Below are positions 42,953 to 51,101 of a DNA stretch of 59,407 bases, one piece after another. The stretch is taken from positions 1-59,407 of the forward strand of contig NZ_JAFMPY010000030.1 of NCBI RefSeq assembly GCF_017353515.1, in the 5' to 3' direction. The DNA comes from Jiella sonneratiae (GTDB taxonomy: Bacteria > Pseudomonadota > Alphaproteobacteria > Rhizobiales > Rhizobiaceae). The notes beneath the pieces are model-generated. The model was not told where the DNA came from. It saw only the letters and a list, made by a program, of their open reading frames with translations, and ran no database searches. Position 1 is the first letter of the stretch; every line of letters begins with the position of its first letter. Both the position numbers and the translations under genes were made by a program.

Positions 42953-43732
42953 ATGACGATGAACGACAGCGTGATGATGGCCGAACTGACCTGGCCGGAA
43001 TTCAAGGCCCGCGTCGACGAGGGGGCGGTGGTGTTCCTGCCCCTCGGCGCCACCGAGCAGCACGGGCCGCACATGGCGCTCAACGTCGACGTCGTGCTGC
43101 CGACCGGTGTCTGCGAGCGGGTCGCCCGCAATGTCGGCGGCCTCGTCGCGCCCTGCGTCCCCTATGGCTACAAGTCGCAGCCGCGCTCGGGCGGCGGCGA
43201 GGCGTTTCCCGGCACGATCAGTCTCGACGCCAACACCTTCTCCCTCGTCGTGCGCGACGTGGTGCGCGGCCTCGGCCACAAGGGCGTCAGGAAGCTCGTC
43301 CTCGTCATCGGCCATTTCGAGAATGCCTGGCCGGCGGTCGAAGGGCTCGATCTCGGCCTGCGCGAGCTGCGCCGCGACGGCATATCCGACGTTCAGGCGA
43401 TGCGGCTCGAATACTGGGACTTCGTCCGCCGGGCGACGCTCGACAGGCTGTTTCCGGACGGCTTTCCCGGCACCGAGCTCGAACATGCGAGCCTGCTCGA
43501 GACTTCGCTGATGCTGCTGCTGCGGCCCGACCTCGTCGACATGGCGAAGGTGCCGGACGACGGGCCGGCGAAATTCCCGACCTTCGACCGCTGGCCCGTC
43601 CCGGAGGGCTTCGTGCCCGCTTCGGGCGTCCTCGCCCGCGCCGAAAAGGCCACCGCCGAAAAGGGCGAATGGCTGATGGCCGACCACGTCGCCCTGATCA
43701 CCGAAGCCGTCAAGGCAGAGTTCAAGCTGTGA
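42953..43732 (+). CDS. Creatininase-family amidohydrolase
   Basis: A 259-residue protein of the creatinine amidohydrolase family. The metal-site motif is PLGATEQHGPHMALNVDVV, giving the Glu, His and Asp ligands. A second His lies in VIGHFENAW and a Glu in TELEHASLLETSL. The family opens cyclic amides such as creatinine or acts on formamides. Members also include creatininase-like enzymes of unknown substrate, so creatinine is not proven. It lies 16 bases after SDR2 and its stop overlaps the ureohydrolase start (GTGA). Confidence 0.85.
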   Translation: MTMNDSVMMAELTWPEFKARVDEGAVVFLPLGATEQHGPHMALNVDVVLPTGVCERVARNVGGLVAPCVPYGYKSQPRSGGGEAFPGTISLDANTFSLVVRDVVRGLGHKGVRKLVLVIGHFENAWPAVEGLDLGLRELRRDGISDVQAMRLEYWDFVRRATLDRLFPDGFPGTELEHASLLETSLMLLLRPDLVDMAKVPDDGPAKFPTFDRWPVPEGFVPASGVLARAEKATAEKGEWLMADHVALITEAVKAEFKL

Positions 43733-44682
43733 CCGATCTTTCCCGCTTCCAGCCGCTCGATTCCGGCGCCGTCCCGCGCTTCGCCGGCCCGGCGACCTTC
43801 ATGCGCCTGCCCGTCGCCGAGCCGGCCGAGGTCGACGTCGCGCTTCTCGGCATCCCCTTCGACGGCGGCACCACCAACCGCACCGGCGCCCGCCACGGCC
43901 CGCGCGAGATCCGCAACCAGTCGAGCCTCGTCCGGCGCGTGCATCATGCGACCCTCGCCTCGCCCTTCGATCGCCTGCGCGTCGCTGATTGCGGCGATGC
44001 CCCGGTCAATCCGGTCGATCCGGCGGAGAGCATCGAGCTGATCGCCGGCTTCTACGCAAGCGTCCGCGACGCCGGCGCCGTGCCGCTCACCGCCGGCGGC
44101 GACCACCTCGTCACCCTGCCGATCCTGCGCGGACTTCACCGCGGCCGGCCGCGCGGCCTCATTCACTTCGACGCCCATTCCGACACCTATGACGAGTTCT
44201 TCGGCAACCGCTACAATCACGGAACGCCGTTCCGGCGGGCGATCGAGGAAGGCCTGCTCGATCCGAAGCGCATGGTGCAGATCGGCCTCAGGGGTGCGAT
44301 CTCGGACGCTGCGAACTACGACTTCGCCAAGGGTGTCGGCCTCCGGCAGATCTTCATCGAGGAGCTGATGGCCCGCGGCGTCGCCGACGTCATGGCCGAG
44401 GCCCGCGACATCGTCGGCGCCGAGGAGACCTACGTCTCCTTCGACATCGACGTCATCGATCCCGCCTTCGCGCCCGGCACCGGAACGCCGGAGATCGGCG
44501 GCGTCTCGACATTCCAGGCGCAGGCGCTGGTCCGGGAACTCGCCGGCGTCGCGATCGTCGGCGCCGACCTCGTCGAGGTCTCGCCGCCGCTCGATCCGAC
44601 CGGCATCACCGCGCTGACCGGCGCGACGATGATGTTCGAGCTCCTGTGCGTCATGGCCGAGGCGGTCGCCGGGCCGCTCTGA
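43729..44682 (+). CDS. Agmatinase-family ureohydrolase 1
   Basis: A 317-residue manganese-type ureohydrolase (arginase/agmatinase/guanidinobutyrase superfamily). All metal ligands are present: GGDHLVTLP, FDAHSDTYD, and DIDVIDPAFAPGTGTPE. It should release urea from a guanidino compound. GTG at 43729 overlaps the creatininase stop. Being the last gene of the ABC-SDR-SDR-creatininase operon, it suggests the imported compound carries, or is converted to, a guanidino group. Agmatine, guanidinobutyrate and guanidinopropionate are all possible substrates; sequence alone does not choose. Confidence 0.87.
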   Translation: MTDLSRFQPLDSGAVPRFAGPATFMRLPVAEPAEVDVALLGIPFDGGTTNRTGARHGPREIRNQSSLVRRVHHATLASPFDRLRVADCGDAPVNPVDPAESIELIAGFYASVRDAGAVPLTAGGDHLVTLPILRGLHRGRPRGLIHFDAHSDTYDEFFGNRYNHGTPFRRAIEEGLLDPKRMVQIGLRGAISDAANYDFAKGVGLRQIFIEELMARGVADVMAEARDIVGAEETYVSFDIDVIDPAFAPGTGTPEIGGVSTFQAQALVRELAGVAIVGADLVEVSPPLDPTGITALTGATMMFELLCVMAEAVAGPL

Positions 44683-44696
44683 GCGACGCGCCCGGT

Positions 44697-44717
44697 CGGC
44701 CGGCCCCGCGCCGGCCG
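44697..44717. terminator. Hairpin between the convergent ureohydrolase genes
   Basis: CGGCCGGC (44697-44704) pairs with GCCGGCCG (44710-44717) around CCCGC, in the 43-base gap between two genes that end towards each other. It is placed to stop transcription from both sides. Confidence 0.5.
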
Positions 44718-44725
44718 TCCCGCCG

Positions 44726-45685
44726 TCAGCCGCGGGGCGTCCTTGCGGCGAAGATCCGGCCGATCGCATTGAGCAGGATCTGCGCCGCGAGGATCGACGT
44801 CACCTCGCCGGGATCGTAGGGCGGAGCGACCTCGACGAGGTCGATGCCGACGATGTCGCCGCGTTGCGCCAGGCCCGCTACCAGCTCCAGCACCTCGTAA
44901 TAGAGAAAGCCGCCGTGGCTCGGCGTGCCGGTGCCCGGCGCGATCGACGGATCGAAGCCGTCGATGTCCAGCGTCAGATAATAGCGCCGTCCCGCCGGGA
45001 TCCGCTGCAGCACGGCGTCGACGCCGAGCCGGCGGACCTGCCGGACCGACAGGATGTCCGATCCCATCTCACGCGCCGCCACGTAGCCCTCGCGGGCGGT
45101 GGAGGAAACGTTGCGGATACCGATCTGCGTCAGGCCGGTGACGTAGGGCTTTTCGGCCGCCCGGCGCATCGGGTTGCCGTGGCCGTAGCGCACGCCGTGC
45201 CGTTCGTCGACGAAATCGAGATGGGCGTCGATCTGGACGAGATGGATCGGCTCCTCTTCGGAGAAGGCGCCGATGCAGGGGATGTTGATCGAGTGGTCGC
45301 CGCCGAGCACCACCGGCAGCGCCCCGGCCGCAAGGATCTTGCGCACCCCCGCTTCGATGTTGGCGTGGCTGGTCGAGGTGTCGGTGTGGACGATGTCGGC
45401 ATCGCCGAGATCGACGATCCGCACCCCATCGAGGTAGGTGACGTCGTCCTCGTGGTCGTAGGCGCCGGCATGGCCGAAGGAGAACAGCGTCGAGGCCTCG
45501 CGGATGCCGCGCGGGCCGAACCGCGCCCCCGAGCGCCATTGCGTCCCCATGTCGAAAGGGGCGCCGAGGACGGCGACGTCGGCATCGATCGCGTCCCAGT
45601 CGCCGACATAGGGGCTCTTGGCGAAGGTCGAGATACCGACGAAGGGAAGGTTCAAGCGACCGGTCGCGTAGCCGTGATCTGCCAT
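44726..45685 (-). CDS. Agmatinase-family ureohydrolase 2
   Basis: A 319-residue ureohydrolase, a different branch from the one at 43729. Metal ligands are in GGDHSINIP, QIDAHLDFVD and DIDGFDPSIAPGTGTPSHGG. The N-terminal half has a distinctive TQWRSGARFGPRGIREAS with FSFGHAGAYDHEDD. It lies downstream of the TRAP transporter genes on the same strand, which would make it the last gene of that transcript, although a 221-base gap precedes it. The substrate is not known; agmatine is the default for the family name only. Confidence 0.87.
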   Translation of the reverse strand: MADHGYATGRLNLPFVGISTFAKSPYVGDWDAIDADVAVLGAPFDMGTQWRSGARFGPRGIREASTLFSFGHAGAYDHEDDVTYLDGVRIVDLGDADIVHTDTSTSHANIEAGVRKILAAGALPVVLGGDHSINIPCIGAFSEEEPIHLVQIDAHLDFVDERHGVRYGHGNPMRRAAEKPYVTGLTQIGIRNVSSTAREGYVAAREMGSDILSVRQVRRLGVDAVLQRIPAGRRYYLTLDIDGFDPSIAPGTGTPSHGGFLYYEVLELVAGLAQRGDIVGIDLVEVAPPYDPGEVTSILAAQILLNAIGRIFAARTPRG

Positions 45686-45906
45686 GGGCCTCGTCTTCCT
45701 TCGGTTTTTCGCCGGCGCGCTCCGGCGTCCGGCGGCCGCTGCCTCGCCGGCCTGCGGCTCGCACAGGGGGGCGGGACACCCCGCGCACCGGGAGATTCGG
45801 CCCGGGGCCGCGGCGAGTCCAGCCGTTTCCGGCACCGTTCGGAAAAAAGTCGGCGCGGCGGACGGCGGGTCTTCGGGGCGGCCGGCGTTCCGGTGGATCG
45901 CGCCGC

Positions 45907-47214
45907 TCAGGACCCGAACATCGAGTTCGGGATCAGCAGCGCGATCTGCGGGAACAGGATGATCATCAGGAGGCACAGGATCATCGCCGCCAGGAACGGC
46001 ATGACGCCCTTGAAGATCGTCGCCATCGGGACGTCGCCGGCCACCGCGCGGATGACGAAGACGTTGAGGCCGACGGGCGGGGTGATCATGCCCATCTCGA
46101 TGACGATCACCGCGACGACGCCGAACCAGATCGGGTTGAAGCCGAAGCCGGTGATGACCGGATAGAAGATCGGCAAGGTGATCACCAGCATCGCCAGGCC
46201 GTCGAGGAACATGCCGAGCAGCACGTAGGCGAGGATGATCATCGCCAGCGAGCCGTAGGCGCCGAGCCCGAGCGAGGTCATCAGCTCGCCGAAGGCGTCG
46301 GGGATGTGGGTGACCGCCAGGAACGGGTTGAGGACGTTGGCGCCGATGACGATCGCATAGAGCATCGCCGTCGTCTGCACGGTCTCGAGAATGGCGTTCC
46401 GGAAGCCGGCGAGGCCCATGCCGCGCTTGAAGGCCGCGAAGATCATCACCAGCCCGGCGCCGACGGCCGAGGATTCCACCGGCGTGAAGGCGCCGATGTA
46501 GATGCCGCCGATCGAGATGACCATGACGGCGATCAGCGGCGCGGCACCGGCGAGAAAGCGCAGACGCTCGCGGAAGGAGAGTTCCGGCCCGCGCCGTCCC
46601 GCCTCCGGGTTGCGCAGCACGGTGAGCCAGACGGCGACGATGAAGAGGCCGCACATCAGGATGCCGGGCAGGATGCCGGCCATGAACAGCCGGCCGATCG
46701 ACTGCTCGGTGAGGATGGCGTAGATGACGAAGCCGGTCGACGGCGGAATGAGGAAGCCGAGCGTCCCGCCGGCGGCGACCGAGCCGGTGGACAGGCCGTC
46801 GGCATAGCCGAGGCGGCGCATTTCCGGCAGCGCCACCTTGCCGATGGTGACGGCGGTGGCCACCGAGGAGCCGCTGACCGCCGAGAAGGCGGCACAGCCC
46901 AGCACCGAGGCGGAGGCGAGCCCGCCGCGGAAGCGGCCGACCCAGGCATTCGCCGCGTCGTAGAGGCCGCGGCTGAACCCGGCCTCGGAGGCGACGTTGC
47001 CGAGTAGGACGAACATCGGCACGACGAGCAGCGAATAGTTGGTGACGGCGGAATAGGTTTCGGTGACGAGCGTCGCGCCGGCAAACCGCATGCCGCCGGT
47101 CGCCAGCATGCCGAAGAAGCCGACGATCAGCATGGAGAAGGCGACGGGCGTCCGCAGGACCATCAGCACGAACAGGCAGACGAACCCCAGGACGCCGATG
47201 GCGACGTCGCTCAT
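45907..47214 (-). CDS. dctM: TRAP transporter large permease (DctM)
   Basis: A 435-residue integral membrane protein with about 12 hydrophobic segments, the sodium-coupled transport subunit of a tripartite ATP-independent periplasmic transporter. Family stretches are AAFSAVSGSSVATAVTIGKVALPEM, LIPPSTGFVIYAILTEQSIG and MGMITPPVGLNVFVI. It overlaps the small permease gene by four bases (ATGA) and follows dctQ and dctP. Together with the binding protein it would import an organic acid. The neighbouring ring-cleavage genes suggest an aromatic acid. Confidence 0.95.
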   Translation of the reverse strand: MSDVAIGVLGFVCLFVLMVLRTPVAFSMLIVGFFGMLATGGMRFAGATLVTETYSAVTNYSLLVVPMFVLLGNVASEAGFSRGLYDAANAWVGRFRGGLASASVLGCAAFSAVSGSSVATAVTIGKVALPEMRRLGYADGLSTGSVAAGGTLGFLIPPSTGFVIYAILTEQSIGRLFMAGILPGILMCGLFIVAVWLTVLRNPEAGRRGPELSFRERLRFLAGAAPLIAVMVISIGGIYIGAFTPVESSAVGAGLVMIFAAFKRGMGLAGFRNAILETVQTTAMLYAIVIGANVLNPFLAVTHIPDAFGELMTSLGLGAYGSLAMIILAYVLLGMFLDGLAMLVITLPIFYPVITGFGFNPIWFGVVAVIVIEMGMITPPVGLNVFVIRAVAGDVPMATIFKGVMPFLAAMILCLLMIILFPQIALLIPNSMFGS

Positions 47215-47717
47215 TCGAATTCCTTACCACTCACGAGAACGAGGACGATCTGTATCGCGAAGATCGCGACGGTCAGGGCGAGGCCGAGGGCCATCAACCC
47301 GTAGAAGGGCCAGATCGGCAGCGCCAGCATGTTGGTGGCGTCGCCGAATTCCCGGGCGTCGAGCATCTTGTCCCAGGACCGCATGACCAGCACCGAGAGG
47401 ACGAAGATCGAGATCGCCCGCGACATCACGTCGCCGCCGAGCCGGCCCCAATGGCCGATGAAGGGATCGAAGACGTCGGCCCTGACATGGGCGTTGCGTT
47501 CGGTACACCAGGGCATCGCCATCATCACCATGGCGACGCCGCCGAGTTGGACGATCTCGTTGACGCCGAGGATCGGCGCGTTGGCGAAATAGCGCAGCAG
47601 CACCGCCACGCAGACGAGCACCACGGTGCCGACGAGGCAGAGGCCCGCCACCGCCGCGAGTGCAAGGGTCGCCCGGTCGAGGATCAGCGACCGGGCCTTT
47701 TTCGTGACGACGTCCAT
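47211..47717 (-). CDS. dctQ: TRAP transporter small permease (DctQ)
   Basis: A 168-residue DctQ with four hydrophobic segments. VLLRYFANAPILGVNEI is the common first-loop motif, and HVRADVFDPFI and LPIWPFYGLMALGLAL follow. It bridges the binding protein and the large permease. It begins four bases after the dctP stop and overlaps dctM, so the three genes are tightly coupled. Confidence 0.92.
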   Translation of the reverse strand: MDVVTKKARSLILDRATLALAAVAGLCLVGTVVLVCVAVLLRYFANAPILGVNEIVQLGGVAMVMMAMPWCTERNAHVRADVFDPFIGHWGRLGGDVMSRAISIFVLSVLVMRSWDKMLDAREFGDATNMLALPIWPFYGLMALGLALTVAIFAIQIVLVLVSGKEFE

Positions 47718-47721
47718 CGGA

Positions 47722-48711
47722 TCAGTTGGAAGACAGCGCGCCGACGACCTTCTTGGCGGGGAGACCGTTCTGCTCGGCCTCGGCGACCACCTTGTCGGTG
47801 ACGTTCTTCGACAGGTCGTCGAACGCCTTCTTCTCTTCGTCGGTGAGGTGGATCACCTCGTGGTCGGGCATCTCGCCGAAGGCATCGATCCCCTTGTGGG
47901 CGGCACCCAGCTGGGTCTCGTTGGCCATGAAGGAGATTTCCTTGCCGACCGCGTCGACCGCCTTCTGCTCGGCCTCGTCGAGCGACTGGTAGCTGTCGCG
48001 GTTCATCAGGATGAAGAAGGGCGAGATCGTCGTGTTCATGCCGACGGTGACGTATTTCGACACTTCGCCGAGCTTGAAGGCCTTGGTGCCGGTGCCGTCG
48101 ATCATCGCCGCGTCGATGACGCCGGTCTGCAGCGAATTGTAGATTTCCGAGACCGGCATCGACACCGGCGTCGCGCCCCAGCTCTCGACGAGGAGGCCGG
48201 TGTTGCGCGAGGGAACGCGGATCTTCATGCCCTTCACGTCGTCGGGCGTGCGGATCGGCTTGTCGCGGCTGTAGAGCACGTTCTCGGCGTTCGACCACAG
48301 GCTGACGAGATGCACCCGGCGGTATTCCGGCTGGAACAGGTCGATGTTGTCCCACATCGTCTTCGTCCCGGTGTCCTCGTGGATGACGCCGGGCAGCTCC
48401 GCCAGAAGGGTGATCGGGAAGTTCGAGGCCGTGTAGCCCGGCAGGCTGACGACGAAGTCCGCGACGCCGTCGACGGCACGCGAATACTGCTCGACCGGGC
48501 CGGCACCGAGCTCGCCGCCCGAGAACACCTCGACGGTCACCTTGCCGTCCGTGGCGTCCTTCAGCTTTTGGGCGAAGGGCTGGAACGCGCCCTTCTCGTA
48601 AGGGTTGGTCGGCGGCATGAAGTTCGCGAACTTCAGCTCCTCGGCGCGGGCGACGCCCGCCGTGAGCGACAGCGCGAGCGCGGCCGCGGCCATTTTCGTC
48701 AGCAAGGTCAT
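47722..48711 (-). CDS. dctP: TRAP transporter solute-binding protein (DctP)
   Basis: A 329-residue DctP-family periplasmic protein. The signal peptide spans about residues 1-22 (cleavage ARA-EE). The conserved Arg region is KGMKIRVPSRNTGLL, followed by the hinge PVSEIYNSLQTGVIDAAM. The ATG at 48711 has AGGGAGGA upstream at good distance; longer in-frame starts lack a ribosome-binding site. The ligand is unknown, probably the aromatic or related acid degraded by the adjacent locus. Confidence 0.93.
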   Translation of the reverse strand: MTLLTKMAAAALALSLTAGVARAEELKFANFMPPTNPYEKGAFQPFAQKLKDATDGKVTVEVFSGGELGAGPVEQYSRAVDGVADFVVSLPGYTASNFPITLLAELPGVIHEDTGTKTMWDNIDLFQPEYRRVHLVSLWSNAENVLYSRDKPIRTPDDVKGMKIRVPSRNTGLLVESWGATPVSMPVSEIYNSLQTGVIDAAMIDGTGTKAFKLGEVSKYVTVGMNTTISPFFILMNRDSYQSLDEAEQKAVDAVGKEISFMANETQLGAAHKGIDAFGEMPDHEVIHLTDEEKKAFDDLSKNVTDKVVAEAEQNGLPAKKVVGALSSN

Positions 48712-48812
48712 GGTTCGTCCTCCCTGGATCTGGGGAGAAGCCTCCCCTTCGTCGACGGCCGACCATGCCCGCAAGCATCCGGCCAACGCCATTCACTTAT
48801 TGATGCCGCCGC

Positions 48813-48827
48813 ATAATTTTTTGCTAT
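48813..48827. promoter_or_regulatory. Candidate LysR-type box upstream of dctP
   Basis: ATAA-N7-CTAT at 48813-48827 matches the LysR T-N11-A dyad pattern (ATAC-N7-GTAT) with one change in each half. It overlaps the stop codon of the upstream LysR gene and lies about 100 bases before the dctP start. Confidence 0.4.
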
Positions 48828-49990
48828 ACCGATGCTGCCCGGCGAAACTCGGACAGGAGCTCCGCCTGGCTGCGCGTCGGATGCCAGCCGCGCCGCGTCG
48901 TCAGGCCGATGACGCGTTCCGTCTCCGGCAGACGCAACGGCAGGATGTGGACGCCGCCATGGCGCGTCTCGGCCTCGGCCTGGCGGCGCGAGACGCAGCC
49001 GAGATGCTCGGAATGCGACATGATCTCGCGCATGAAGATCGTCGAGCCGGTCTCGACGAGGCCCGGCCGCCACGGCGCGCCGTCGGCAATCAGCCGGTCG
49101 AAATGCCGCCGCGTCGGCGTTTCCTTGACGGCGACGACGAAGGGAAAGGGCCGAATGTCGTCGGGGCTGACGGTCGAGCGCCCCGCCAGCGGATGGGCGG
49201 CGCCGCAGACGACGACGAGGTCGTCGCTGAACAGCGCCTCCTGTTCGACATAGGGGCTCGGCAGCGGGTCCCGGAGCGCCCCGACCAGAAAGTCCAGCAC
49301 GCCGGCTTCCAGGCCGTCGAGAAGCTCGGCATAGGGGCCGTCGACGATCCGCACGGTCATCGAGGGGCGCCGGGCGCGAAACCGCGCCACCGCCACGGGA
49401 AGCGCGAAGGCCCGCGATAGCGGCATCGCGCCGACCGCGATCGCGCCGACGTCCTTCTCCTCGGTCTCGCCCACCTCCATGCGCGCCTGTTCCATCTCGG
49501 CATAGGCCAGCCGGACGGCCCGGGCGAGGATGCTGCCGAGCCGGGTCGGCACGAGGCCGCGGGAGGTCCGCTCGAAAAGCGGCCGCGTCGCCTCCTTCTG
49601 AATGGCGGCGGCGGCGCGATGCAGGGTCGGCTGGGCGATGCCGAGCGAGCGGGCGGCATCCGTGGAGCGGCCGGCCTTCACCAGCGCGACGAAGGCCGAA
49701 AGCTGCGCCGTCGTCGCGGTGCGGGAAAGACGCGGCCCGGCGAGCGCGGCAGCCTCGTCGAACAGAGCGAGGGCGCGGGCGGAGCGCGCGGCGAAGACGG
49801 CGCCGGCGGCGGTCGGCAGCGCCTGGCGATGCGCCCGGTCGAGGAGCGCCGTGCCCACCTGCGCCTCCAGCCGGCCGATCGCCTGGGTGACGGCCGGCTG
49901 CGACAGGCCGATCCTGCCGGCCGCCTGGGTGATCGAGCCGGTCGAGACGACGTCGGCGAAGATCCGCAGATGGCGGAGATTGAAGTCCAT
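48824..49990 (-). CDS. LysR-family regulator with two HTH segments
   Basis: A 388-residue LysR regulator, about 90 residues longer than usual. The excess is explained by two HTH-like segments: residues about 4-62 (FADVVSTGSITQAAGRIGLS, then QPAVTQAIGRLEAQVG) and about 95-150 (LSAFVALVKAGRSTDAARSL, then IAQPTLHRAAAAIQKEA, LFERTSRGLVPT). A single LysR effector domain follows. The gene starts on the stop of the upstream dehydrogenase (TGATG). It probably controls the divergent gal genes and the downstream TRAP genes; gallate or a pathway intermediate is a plausible inducer (inference). Confidence 0.9.
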   Translation of the reverse strand: MDFNLRHLRIFADVVSTGSITQAAGRIGLSQPAVTQAIGRLEAQVGTALLDRAHRQALPTAAGAVFAARSARALALFDEAAALAGPRLSRTATTAQLSAFVALVKAGRSTDAARSLGIAQPTLHRAAAAIQKEATRPLFERTSRGLVPTRLGSILARAVRLAYAEMEQARMEVGETEEKDVGAIAVGAMPLSRAFALPVAVARFRARRPSMTVRIVDGPYAELLDGLEAGVLDFLVGALRDPLPSPYVEQEALFSDDLVVVCGAAHPLAGRSTVSPDDIRPFPFVVAVKETPTRRHFDRLIADGAPWRPGLVETGSTIFMREIMSHSEHLGCVSRRQAEAETRHGGVHILPLRLPETERVIGLTTRRGWHPTRSQAELLSEFRRAASV

Positions 49991-50880
49991 CACCCGCTTT
50001 TCGAGCCGAGCCCGGCATTCAGCCGGTCGGCGCGTTCGGCAAGGTCGGCGGCGCCGCCCTCCAGCGCCAGCGAGCCGACCTGCCGCTGCCAGGCGGCGAT
50101 CGCCGCACTCATGCGCGGCGGCAGGCCGAGGGCTGCGACGGTCTTGCCGACCTCCTCCATCTCGGCGGCGCGGCGCACCCCGTGCACCATCATGCGTTCG
50201 AGATTGTAGGCCGAGCGGGCCCGCCAGTCGGTGCCGGGGTCGGAGGCCTGGAGCGAGGCGAGGACCGCATCCTCGACGCCGGCCCGGCGCGCCGCGAGCA
50301 GGCATTCCGCCGTCAGCGCCTCGAACCCCTTGACCATCACCGAGCGCAGCATCTTGATCGCCGAGGCCTGTCCGACCTCGGGCCCGGCGAGGGTCGCGTC
50401 CATGTCGAGCGCCGTCAGCACGGCGAGCGCATCCTCGGCATGGGGGCCGGCGAGGAGCACCGGCACCCGGTGGCCCTTCGGATGGACCGGCGCCATGATC
50501 GCCATGTCGACGTAGCGGCCGCCGGCAGCCTCGACGAGGCGGGCGGCTTCGCTCTTGCTGGCCGGGCTGCAGCTGTTGCCGTCGATGAAGAGCGCGCCCG
50601 GCGTCAGATGCGGGGCGCCGGCGCCGGCCGCCTCGACGGCGCGGTCGGCCGTGACCAGGCTGAGGACGAGGCGGGCGGCGCCGATGGCCTCTGCGATCTC
50701 GCCGCAGCCGGCGATGCCGGCCGCCTCGTAGCGCGCCCACATTGCCTCCGCCGTCACGGGCTCGCGGGTCTTCACGTCATAGGCCCGAAACGCCTTGCGG
50801 GGGAGCGGCCAGCCCCCGGTGATCGCAGCGGCGGCTTCGCCGTAGCCGATGAGCGCAATCGCTTCGCCGTCGACCGCCAT
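49990..50880 (-). CDS. 6-phosphogluconate dehydrogenase-like oxidoreductase (DUF1932 type)
   Basis: A 296-residue beta-hydroxyacid dehydrogenase-like protein. The N-terminal Rossmann motif is ALIGYGEAAAAI, FIDGNSCSPASK replaces the substrate loop, and the catalytic Lys lies in AIKMLRSVMVKG. The C-terminal DUF1932-type domain covers about residues 185-255. The start at 50880 was preferred over an ATG two codons upstream because GGGAGGA then has proper spacing. Its stop overlaps the LysR start. Proteins of this type occur in aromatic meta-cleavage clusters, and a role in oxidising or reducing a ring-cleavage product is inferred. Confidence 0.82.
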   Translation of the reverse strand: MAVDGEAIALIGYGEAAAAITGGWPLPRKAFRAYDVKTREPVTAEAMWARYEAAGIAGCGEIAEAIGAARLVLSLVTADRAVEAAGAGAPHLTPGALFIDGNSCSPASKSEAARLVEAAGGRYVDMAIMAPVHPKGHRVPVLLAGPHAEDALAVLTALDMDATLAGPEVGQASAIKMLRSVMVKGFEALTAECLLAARRAGVEDAVLASLQASDPGTDWRARSAYNLERMMVHGVRRAAEMEEVGKTVAALGLPPRMSAAIAAWQRQVGSLALEGGAADLAERADRLNAGLGSKSG

Positions 50881-50982
50881 GGGCATTCCTCCCCTCTCCT
50901 CGCCGGAGCCGCAGGCTCCGCATCATGCCTTCGCGGGGCCCGCAAAGGCCGTCAAGGCCTATGCCATGTCCCGCCGGACTTT

Positions 50983-50997
50983 AAGCGATTATAGCTT
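50983..50997. promoter_or_regulatory. Candidate regulator dyad in the divergent gal promoter region
   Basis: AAGC-N7-GCTT at 50983-50997 is a perfect dyad with the 4-7-4 geometry of LysR boxes. It extends imperfectly to TTTAAGC/GCTTGAAA. The centre is AT-rich (GATTATA) in an otherwise GC-rich spacer between the divergent dehydrogenase and galB genes. Confidence 0.45.
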
Positions 50998-51101
50998 GAA
51001 ATTATGCGCGGGGACGCATTTCCGATTGGAGCCGGAGGACCCTGCGGTTCATCTATCGACCAGACGGGACCGCACGCCGTCACAAGAGCCAGAGGACTGC
51101 A

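Noticed and set aside
38739-44682. Naming the operon a creatinine degradation pathway
   Set aside because: Only the family of one enzyme points to creatinine. No creatinase or sarcosine oxidase gene is present and the two SDRs do not belong to that route.
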